This document shows positions 21,156-27,140 of a stretch of DNA of 30,715 nucleotides, one piece after another. The stretch is from a virus, in the IMG/VR virus record IMGVR_UViG_3300021091_003447, positions 1 through 30,715 of that record; one strand, given 5' to 3'. The notes beneath the pieces are model-generated. The model ran no database searches, was not told where the DNA came from, and was given only the letters and a program-made list of their open reading frames with translations. The position numbers and the translations under genes were made by a program. Numbering within the stretch: position 1 is the first letter of the stretch; the number at the start of each line of letters is the position of its first letter.

Positions 21156-21386
21156 ATGAGCAGATTAGAGAGAGAAAATTTAGAAGCACATGTGGATCTG
21201 TGTCAACACAGATACGAACAGCTGGATAATCGACTCACCAAGATTGAAGAAAAAGTAGAAAGCATTCACAACGAGATTGCCAGCGGCAATCAGAACATGA
21301 TCAAAGTGATCATAGGTGCCACAGGCACCATAATGGCAGGACTGGTCAGCACCATCATAGTGCTGTTGGTCAAATTTCCAGGTTAA
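21156..21386 (+). CDS. Coiled-coil protein with C-terminal membrane helix (76 aa)
   Basis: A charged coiled coil (LDNRLTKIEEKVESIHNEI) is followed by a C-terminal membrane helix (VIIGATGTIMAGLVSTIIVLLV). This layout resembles XhlA-type holin-associated proteins found in many phages. No endolysin gene is present in the window, so a lysis role is only suggested. No ribosome binding site stands out. Confidence 0.65.
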   Translation: MSRLERENLEAHVDLCQHRYEQLDNRLTKIEEKVESIHNEIASGNQNMIKVIIGATGTIMAGLVSTIIVLLVKFPG

Positions 21387-21399
21387 CACACACCATACA

Positions 21400-21405
21400 T
21401 AAATA
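21400..21405 (+). promoter_or_regulatory. Late-type promoter motif
   Basis: ATAAATAAG located 20 nt before the ATG at 21426, followed by a short leader with AGGGG as a probable ribosome binding site. Confidence 0.5.
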
Positions 21406-21425
21406 AGTGCATAACAGGGGCACCT

Positions 21426-21749
21426 ATGAAAATAGCAGAAATTGTATCAGAATCAGTGGTCAATGTGTGGGGACGCAGTGCGGGCAAATTGACACGCAGA
21501 TACAGATGCACATCAGGCATACGCAAAGGTAGAATAGTGTCCAACCCAGCCACCTGTGCTAGACCCAGAGATCTTAAAAGAAGTGTGGCCTTCAAGAGAA
21601 CCATGGGCAGAAGGGGCAAGGCTGCTAGAGTGAAAGCCAGCAGAACCAAACGTGCCACATTTTCAGCCAGATTGAGAAGATTGAATGTGGGTTCAGGTAG
21701 ACAAAAATTAGGAGGCTTTAGACCCAGCAAACGAAAACCTATAAAATAA
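21426..21749 (+). CDS. Highly basic protein with MKhxEh tag (107 aa)
   Basis: After MKIAEIVSESV the protein is extremely rich in Arg and Lys (about one residue in three), for example RRGKAARVKASRTKR and RLRRLNVGSGRQK. Such composition fits a DNA-binding or DNA-packaging protein. The N terminus resembles the T4 capsid-targeting sequence (MKTYQEFIAE) cut by the prohead protease. An internal protein injected with the DNA is therefore plausible but not shown. It overlaps the next gene by one base. Confidence 0.72.
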   Translation: MKIAEIVSESVVNVWGRSAGKLTRRYRCTSGIRKGRIVSNPATCARPRDLKRSVAFKRTMGRRGKAARVKASRTKRATFSARLRRLNVGSGRQKLGGFRPSKRKPIK

Positions 21750-22123
21750 TGAAGATAAAAGAAATAGCACCAGACAACTATCTGCAAACAGTTTTGAAAA
21801 AAATTGGGCCAGGCATCAAACAGGGTGAACCCATGCCTAAAAATATCATGCCCAAAGGCACCATACGTTCTCCACAAGCCAAACAAATGGCCATGAGAAC
21901 CGGTCGCACAGCACAAAACAATCTCATCAAAACTTCCGGCAGTACCCTGCCTATTCCTGTGGGTCCCAACAAAGAAAAAAATATGATGGTCAAACCCATA
22001 GGTTCTGACAAAGTGCAAATCACTGATCCCAAACCTGACAAAGGCAAAGACAGCACAGTGACCATTAAGAAAAAAGATTTAGATCCTGTGATCAATAATC
22101 TCATACAGAGAGGTATGAAATAG
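21749..22123 (+). CDS. Basic protein with MKhxEh tag (124 aa)
   Basis: Begins MKIKEIAPDNYL and continues as a lysine-, proline- and methionine-rich, probably disordered chain (PMPKNIMPKGTIRSPQAKQM), then a C-terminal segment with alternating charge. No domain. The N-terminal tag and position suggest the same destination as the neighbouring tagged proteins, possibly the capsid interior. Confidence 0.68.
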   Translation: MKIKEIAPDNYLQTVLKKIGPGIKQGEPMPKNIMPKGTIRSPQAKQMAMRTGRTAQNNLIKTSGSTLPIPVGPNKEKNMMVKPIGSDKVQITDPKPDKGKDSTVTIKKKDLDPVINNLIQRGMK

Positions 22124-22339
22124 ATGAAGATCAACGAATTAATATCAGATTTTGAAGTGTACGTCAGCAACGAAGAATCCGCTCTGCTGTCTCAATTGAC
22201 ACAACCTACTCCTATAGAGAGTTTCAGTGAACGAGAACAGTTCATAATTGAAGGTATGATACGCAAAAGTGTTGTAACTAAAATTGTAAGAAACAATCAA
22301 ACGTTGGTGGTGCGCAATGATCAAAACCCAAGTTGCTAA
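22124..22339 (+). CDS. Small protein with MKhxEh tag (71 aa)
   Basis: Begins MKINELISDFEVYV, the third consecutive gene with this tag. Unlike the two before it, it is not basic in its first half. It follows the previous stop codon directly and overlaps the next gene by 23 bp. Function unknown. Confidence 0.65.
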   Translation: MKINELISDFEVYVSNEESALLSQLTQPTPIESFSEREQFIIEGMIRKSVVTKIVRNNQTLVVRNDQNPSC

Positions 22340-22739
22340 ACAATTGCTACAATTGATTGACAGTGAAACACACAAGGTGTGTTTGCCCATTCAGAAAGGC
22401 AACAGTATCAGAATAAAACACATGGTGGTGCGTGAAAGTCGCAGGGGTTATTTGGTGTTTGATATTTTGAATGGCTCTCAGGTGGCCTGCACTTTCAGCA
22501 AAACTGCTGCAGTGGCCATTGCCAAAAATCACGCAGAAGGCTGCATGAATGAAACACACCGCATACTGCAATTGGATGATGAAATCATGCAAAAATACAA
22601 TGATGCTGTGCATTTTAAATACACCATACAATGCACAGATGATGAACAGCGTAGAGCCAGTGCCCGCATACGCTATGATATTGCTTGGGAGGATGTGCTT
22701 ACTTTAAGGAGTGAACTGGATCACTATATATTTGACTAA
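22317..22739 (+). CDS. Conserved hypothetical phage protein (140 aa)
   Basis: Segments such as RRGYLVFDILNGSQVACTFSKTAAVAIAKNH and the C-terminal IRYDIAWEDVL...YIFD match a conserved hypothetical protein found near structural genes of marine T4-like phages (from memory). Soluble alpha/beta composition, no catalytic motif. The start inside the previous gene is the first ATG in frame; a slightly later start cannot be excluded. Confidence 0.68.
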   Translation: MIKTQVAKQLLQLIDSETHKVCLPIQKGNSIRIKHMVVRESRRGYLVFDILNGSQVACTFSKTAAVAIAKNHAEGCMNETHRILQLDDEIMQKYNDAVHFKYTIQCTDDEQRRASARIRYDIAWEDVLTLRSELDHYIFD

Positions 22740-22742
22740 ATA
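22737..22742 (+). promoter_or_regulatory. Late-type promoter motif
   Basis: CTAAATAA overlaps the end of the preceding gene, 20 nt before the ATG at 22763. The leader has no evident ribosome binding site. Confidence 0.45.
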
Positions 22743-22762
22743 AATTACAAAGCAATAAATGT

Positions 22763-23605
22763 ATGCAATTTAAAGATTTAAATCAAACTGTAAAGTCAGA
22801 AGACATCAACAATAGGGTGGCGCAGATGTTTGGCTCACGCATCAATCTAGACTCATTCACCACAGAACAACTGCAGGCAGCCAAAGACAAAATTGGCCTA
22901 GCATTAAAAGCATTGGAAGGTCATTCATCATTTGACGCAATCAACAGCAATGACGTGTATCAAAAAAATAGATTATTTTTACAAGTGATTGAAAAAAGAA
23001 TTCAAGAGTTAGAAGAAAAGAAATCTAAGCCAGATTTTTTAGACATGGACAAAGATGGCAACAAGAAAGAGCCTATGAAGAAAGCCGTCGCTGACAAAGA
23101 GAAAAAAGAAGTGAAAGAAAGTGCTGAAGACGAAGCCAGCATCATAATGGCAGCAAAAGAAATTGTTAACAAAGTAACAGGTTGGATGGAAAGCACAGCA
23201 TCCATGCAGACAGAAGTCATATTAGAATTAGGCGATCAAATACGCAACGCAATGGGTTCAGAAAAATCAGAACAATACATCAACACCATGAAACCGGCTC
23301 TAGAAGCCTTGTACGCTCAACTTGAAAGCTCGAGAAAAACTTTCACAGACGGTGTAGCCGTGCTGACAGGCGAACAACAAGCACCAGAAACTATGGGTGC
23401 TGATAACACAGATGATATCGCAGATTTAGAAAAAGATGTGGCACCAGAAGTAGAACCAGATACAGCAGATGACTTCACTGCCAGTGAACCAGCTACAGGC
23501 GGTGAAGAACCTGCAGACAGAAAAAAAAGAGAATCCATTTTGAGACGCTCACCCAGACTAGCAGAAATGTTGTCCAAACCGTTTTTTGGAAAAAAAAAGG
23601 TTTAA
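22763..23605 (+). CDS. Structural-type phage protein, zero-frame product (280 aa)
   Basis: An N-terminal helical region leads to the motif PDFLDMDKDGNKKEPMKKA, common in marine T4-like phage virion proteins (from memory), then VTGWMESTASMQTEVILELG and MKPALEALYAQLES. A long acidic linker follows, and a basic end (KKRESILRRSPRLAEMLSKP). The overall design suggests a scaffold, core or tail-associated protein. The gene ends on a run of nine A in the frame A AAA AAG, after which the -1 frame stays open for 110 codons, so a longer fusion product is possible. Confidence 0.8.
   Translation: MQFKDLNQTVKSEDINNRVAQMFGSRINLDSFTTEQLQAAKDKIGLALKALEGHSSFDAINSNDVYQKNRLFLQVIEKRIQELEEKKSKPDFLDMDKDGNKKEPMKKAVADKEKKEVKESAEDEASIIMAAKEIVNKVTGWMESTASMQTEVILELGDQIRNAMGSEKSEQYINTMKPALEALYAQLESSRKTFTDGVAVLTGEQQAPETMGADNTDDIADLEKDVAPEVEPDTADDFTASEPATGGEEPADRKKRESILRRSPRLAEMLSKPFFGKKKV
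23593..23599 (+). promoter_or_regulatory. Candidate -1 ribosomal frameshift site (A AAA AAG)
   Basis: Zero-frame codons GGA AAA AAA AAG GTT TAA contain the slippery heptamer A AAA AAG, the type used in E. coli dnaX. Slipping back one base just before the stop enters the downstream frame, which is open to 23931. No clear stimulatory hairpin is visible. A missing A in the nine-A run would look the same. Confidence 0.5.
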
Positions 23606-23679
23606 TCATCGAGGCTGACAACAGCAAACTAATTCAAGTACTGAAAAATTTTATTGACACTGCCAACAGTCGTGATCAA

Positions 23680-23931
23680 ATGGCCTACGTGAATTATCTC
23701 GCATTGAACAAATTGATGAGCAATGTGGGTGGCACACAGTATGATTTTGATGCTGTGAAATCAGCATATGACAGTGACGCCGCAGTGAAATCATTGATTC
23801 GCAATTTTGATAAGAATGGCATAGCACTGAAAACTGACAAACAAGATGTCAAAGACAAAGTGGTCAAAGCCAAAAAAACATCTGTGGATCAGATGGCACT
23901 CAAAGCTGCCAAAACACATCTCAAAAGATAG
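23680..23931 (+). CDS. Downstream frame (83 aa alone, or C-terminal part of a frameshift fusion)
   Basis: The reading frame is open from the slippery site at 23599 onward. The first ATG is only at 23680 and has no ribosome binding site, so independent translation looks weak. From 23599 it encodes 110 residues: helical (NSKLIQVLKNFIDTANSRDQ), then a lysine-rich end. A fusion with the preceding gene would total 389 residues. Alternatively it is a separate small gene with a non-ATG start. No domain recognised. Confidence 0.6.
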   Translation: MAYVNYLALNKLMSNVGGTQYDFDAVKSAYDSDAAVKSLIRNFDKNGIALKTDKQDVKDKVVKAKKTSVDQMALKAAKTHLKR

Positions 23932-23932
23932 A

Positions 23933-23961
23933 TTGACAAAAACTCAAATAAATCATATACT
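23933..23961 (+). promoter_or_regulatory. Private sigma70 promoter of the Nfu-like gene
   Basis: -35 TTGACA (23933-23938), 17 bp, -10 TATACT (23956-23961), then 6 nt and the ATG. It is one of only a few sigma70-type promoters in the rightward arm. Confidence 0.8.
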
Positions 23962-23967
23962 TGTGCT

Positions 23968-24342
23968 ATGACTGTGAGAACTAAAGAAGAAATAATGTCC
24001 GACATTAGGACAGTGATAGATCAATATCTAGCTCCAGGCGTGGGTCAACATGGTGGTGAAATTGTGTTGTTGGATTATGATATCAACAGTCACACAGTGA
24101 AACTGCAGATGTCAGGAGCGTGTTCAGGTTGTGCCGGCAGCAAACAAACTTTGAGCAACGCTGTGGAAAAAATGATAAAATATTATGTGAAAGAAGTGCA
24201 ACACATAGAGGCAGAGGATGATCCCAACAGCACTGTGGATCCATACTTTGCACATCCTATAGACTATCCCAGCGCAAATGAAATGTTGGATGAACTGACT
24301 CAATTATCGAATTTTGTAAAAGAAAAAGACAACAACAAATAA
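23968..24342 (+). CDS. Nfu/NifU C-terminal domain Fe-S scaffold protein
   Basis: NifU-like C-terminal domains bind a [4Fe-4S] cluster between two subunits and hand it to target enzymes. The domain spans residues about 8-90, with the signature KLQMSGACSGCAGSKQTL containing the CxxC pair. HGGEIVLLDYD precedes it, as in bacterial NfuA. A further 30 acidic residues follow. The total of 124 residues is the domain with little else. Its own sigma70 promoter and probable leaderless start suggest early expression separate from the late genes around it. It overlaps the nuclease gene by one base. Confidence 0.9.
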   Translation: MTVRTKEEIMSDIRTVIDQYLAPGVGQHGGEIVLLDYDINSHTVKLQMSGACSGCAGSKQTLSNAVEKMIKYYVKEVQHIEAEDDPNSTVDPYFAHPIDYPSANEMLDELTQLSNFVKEKDNNK

Positions 24343-25022
24343 TGTCTCTGCTAATCAATAGGTACGCATATCATAATCTTGAACGCACTCTAGTGGCTGG
24401 CAAAAGACTTTATGTATCACCAGATGGTAAAAGTTTGCCCAGTGTGACCACAATATTAGACAGCACCAAAGACAAGACACATCTGAAAGAATGGCGTGCT
24501 AGAGTGGGAGAAGAACAAGCCAATCTTATCACCAAAGAAGCCAGTGGTATTGGAGCTCGAATGCACAAATATTTAGAAAAATATGTGACCACAGGTGTAT
24601 GGCCCGAAGCTGGCAGCAATCCCTATGCCAAACAGGCCTATGACATGGCACACATAGTAAAAAACAATGCTGTGGATCACATGGATGAAATTTGGGGCAG
24701 TGAAATCAGTCTCTATTATCCGGAAATATATGCAGGCACCACAGACATAATCTGCAGCTACAATGGTGCGCCTGCTATTTGTGATTTCAAACAGGCCAAC
24801 AAAATGAAACTGCGTGAATGGATACAGGACTATTTTTTGCAGTTGGCAGCCTATGCAGAAGCACACAACAAGGTTTACAACACCAACATACAACATGGCT
24901 ACATTTTCATGTGCAGCAGGGACATGCAATTTAAACAATTTGAAATAGATTCAGTCAGCTACAGAAAATATGCAGACAGTTGGTGGCGCAGGGTAGAACA
25001 CTACTACAACAAGCAAAATTAA
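24342..25022 (+). CDS. PD-(D/E)XK superfamily exonuclease
   Basis: The 226-residue protein shows the PD-(D/E)XK order: an early LPSVTTILD segment, GIGARMHKYLEKYV, then the catalytic core AGTTDIICSYNGAPAICDFKQANK with the aspartate in GTTD and the D-x-K pair, and the trailing QLAAYAEAHN helix. Homologues occur as recombination or DNA-processing exonucleases in phages. It is coupled to the Nfu-like gene by TAATG. Some RecB-type nucleases carry an Fe-S cluster, but no four-cysteine set is evident here. Confidence 0.85.
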   Translation: MSLLINRYAYHNLERTLVAGKRLYVSPDGKSLPSVTTILDSTKDKTHLKEWRARVGEEQANLITKEASGIGARMHKYLEKYVTTGVWPEAGSNPYAKQAYDMAHIVKNNAVDHMDEIWGSEISLYYPEIYAGTTDIICSYNGAPAICDFKQANKMKLREWIQDYFLQLAAYAEAHNKVYNTNIQHGYIFMCSRDMQFKQFEIDSVSYRKYADSWWRRVEHYYNKQN

Positions 25023-25037
25023 TTGATATCATCACGA

Positions 25038-25043
25038 TAAATA
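25038..25043 (+). promoter_or_regulatory. Late promoter of the tail fibre gene
   Basis: GATAAATACACTT, 25 nt before the GTG start, with an AAGGAG ribosome binding site in the leader. Confidence 0.6.
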
Positions 25044-25068
25044 CACTTGTTATAACAAGGAGTTTAAA

Positions 25069-26685
25069 GTGGCCATTGTATCCATTTCAAGAATACAGGT
25101 AAGAAGAGGTCAAGCCGGTGCCGGCTCAGGCGTGCCACAATTGGCAGGCGGTGAGTTTGGATGGGCTGTGGACACTCAAGCATTGTTCATAGGCAACGGT
25201 TCTGTGTCAGAAGGCGCACCTGCTGTGGGCAACACAAAAATACTCACAGAACATGATAATCTGTTTGAACTCAGCAGCGAATACATCTATGGCAATGAAA
25301 ATCTAGTGCAAACTGGTGCCACTTCAGGCACACCCATACAGCGTACCTTGAAAGCAAGATTGGATGACTATGTGAGTGTGAAGGCTTTTGGCGTGGCAGG
25401 TGATGGCATAGCAGATGACACAGTTGAACTGCAGAGAGCCATAGATCAACTTTTTATTAATCCAGGCACAGTGGGCAATGCCAGCAGCAGAGTGTATCTG
25501 ACCATACCAGCCGGCACATATCGTATCAGTAATTCAATCAAACTGCCACCCTTTACCACACTGATAGGTGATGGCAGTGACAAAACAATCTTTGTGCAGA
25601 CTGCCAATGCAGATATTTTTAAAACTGTGAACGGTCTCAGCACTCCTGGCATTCCTGGTAATGATGCTGCCACAACCACTCTTAATCAAGCAAGACACAT
25701 TCATTTGAAAGGCATGACACTGACCACCAACGGTGACAACTGTGGCATCTATCTTTATTCCTGTGCAGACAGTAGTTTTGAAGATATTAAAATTTTAGGA
25801 GATTGGACATACAGTGCCAGTTTTGTAGATAATTTTGCCATCAAGATGGATGCCCTCAGCACCTTAGTAACCTGCGGTAATAACAGTTTTCGCAGCATAA
25901 AAATAAATGGATTTGATCAAGCAGTGCATTCAGACTTTGATGTTATAGAAAATCATTTCACAAATTGTGTGATAGCCAACTGTCGTTATGGAGTAGTGTT
26001 TGGAGAAAATACCACCATAGGTGCTCCAGGTCAGGCTTCTGGACCAATCAACAACAGTTTTTTACAATGTGAATTTTCGGATATCAATCGCAATGGAATT
26101 TGGGTACGCAAAGGCACAAGCAACAACAGTGAACTGAACACTTTTATCAGCGTGGGCAATGACGGTGGTACAGAATCTAATGCCACATACAGTTGCATTA
26201 AATTTGAAACTTTACAAAATTCATCTTTCAACGATTATTTCGATCGCACCAAAAAATTAGCCACTGAATCTAGTTTCCTAGCGAGCACACCTTATGTGCC
26301 GGAAATAGAAGGATTTGTGGACAACACCACCACATACAGTTTTGTAGTGAATGTGGGTTACACAGTAGGTTTTGTGACTTCATTTAGATTGCCAGCCAAT
26401 GTGACCAAGACCTACATCATAAACTATCTCTTCAAGAGCACATTTGTGAATGCAGTGAGAAAAGGCACATTGGACATTGCTGTGAACAAGAACAACAACA
26501 CCACCAGTTTAACTGACACATATGATTATGTGGGCGATGTGGTGTATGCTACCAATTTGGACTTTCAAGCCCAACTGACAGACATCAATGGTGATGCAAA
26601 CTTGGAGACTTTATTAGTAAAAGTTAAAGACATCACACTAAATGACACAGCCACCATACTCTTCCAGATCCAGGTCAAATCATAA
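25069..26685 (+). CDS. Tail fibre/spike protein with pectate-lyase-like beta-helix
   Basis: The start is a GTG after AAGGAG, which gives MAIVSISRIQVRRGQAG. Residues 1-55 form a small N-terminal domain (GGEFGWAVDTQALFIGNG) typical of phage tail-fibre attachment regions. Residues about 100-135 (VSVKAFGVAGDGIADDTVELQRAID) match the Pectate_lyase_3 entry motif. Repeated short beta strands with NNSF, NHFTNC and NSFLQC turns follow, as in right-handed beta helices. The last 130 residues form a separate C-terminal domain. The protein probably binds or cleaves a surface polysaccharide; catalytic residues cannot be assigned. Confidence 0.85.
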   Translation: MAIVSISRIQVRRGQAGAGSGVPQLAGGEFGWAVDTQALFIGNGSVSEGAPAVGNTKILTEHDNLFELSSEYIYGNENLVQTGATSGTPIQRTLKARLDDYVSVKAFGVAGDGIADDTVELQRAIDQLFINPGTVGNASSRVYLTIPAGTYRISNSIKLPPFTTLIGDGSDKTIFVQTANADIFKTVNGLSTPGIPGNDAATTTLNQARHIHLKGMTLTTNGDNCGIYLYSCADSSFEDIKILGDWTYSASFVDNFAIKMDALSTLVTCGNNSFRSIKINGFDQAVHSDFDVIENHFTNCVIANCRYGVVFGENTTIGAPGQASGPINNSFLQCEFSDINRNGIWVRKGTSNNSELNTFISVGNDGGTESNATYSCIKFETLQNSSFNDYFDRTKKLATESSFLASTPYVPEIEGFVDNTTTYSFVVNVGYTVGFVTSFRLPANVTKTYIINYLFKSTFVNAVRKGTLDIAVNKNNNTTSLTDTYDYVGDVVYATNLDFQAQLTDINGDANLETLLVKVKDITLNDTATILFQIQVKS

Positions 26686-27103
26686 ACCACTACTGTTTCA
26701 CGGAGATTATTATCAACGACTGCACTATTGGCGACATCTGCGTGATCAACTGCAGGTGAGTGTGCAACCTCTGCAGGATCTCATGCACATTTACAAACAA
26801 TGTCCACTCACATACACCAAAACAAACTTTTTTGATCGCAACAGTTGGATACAACCGTGGTTGCAGATTCAAAAAAATGAGTACAATGAAGTGGACAGAT
26901 TGATTCACATGTGGCACACACTCAAATTAACAGAAAATTTCAGTGAAAAAAGTTTTGAATTGATACAATGTGAACAAAATTCAAAAACATTTTATATTAT
27001 GTGCGTAGAAAACCAATTCTGTGTTGTGGAAAACTCCACCATTTACACAAAAAAAGAGTTTGACAAAAATTATATTTCTACTTATAATCACAATAAACTT
27101 TAA
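26642..27103 (+). CDS. Conserved hypothetical phage protein (153 aa)
   Basis: The DRNSWIQPWLQIQKNEYNEVDR segment resembles a conserved motif (WPTPWELI..N.Y) of small proteins in marine T4-like phages (from memory). It is aromatic-rich and soluble. The assumed ATG overlaps the tail fibre gene by 44 bp; a later start is possible, but no ribosome binding site decides it. Function unknown. Confidence 0.65.
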   Translation: MTQPPYSSRSRSNHKPLLFHGDYYQRLHYWRHLRDQLQVSVQPLQDLMHIYKQCPLTYTKTNFFDRNSWIQPWLQIQKNEYNEVDRLIHMWHTLKLTENFSEKSFELIQCEQNSKTFYIMCVENQFCVVENSTIYTKKEFDKNYISTYNHNKL

Positions 27104-27109
27104 AAAAGA

Positions 27110-27115
27110 TAAATA
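27110..27115 (+). promoter_or_regulatory. Late-type promoter of nrdA within a small hairpin
   Basis: GATAAATATAC, 25 nt before the nrdA ATG. TAAATA lies in the loop of an AAAAG/CTTTT stem (27104-27108 with 27118-27122). The leader lacks an evident ribosome binding site. Confidence 0.5.
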
Positions 27116-27140
27116 TACTTTTAATTACTTACTAATCATA

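Noticed and set aside
21383-22018. 211-codon minus-strand ORF
   Set aside because: It lies opposite two consecutive tagged plus-strand genes, has no promoter or ribosome binding site, and its composition (His/Phe/Leu-rich) is the mirror of the basic genes.
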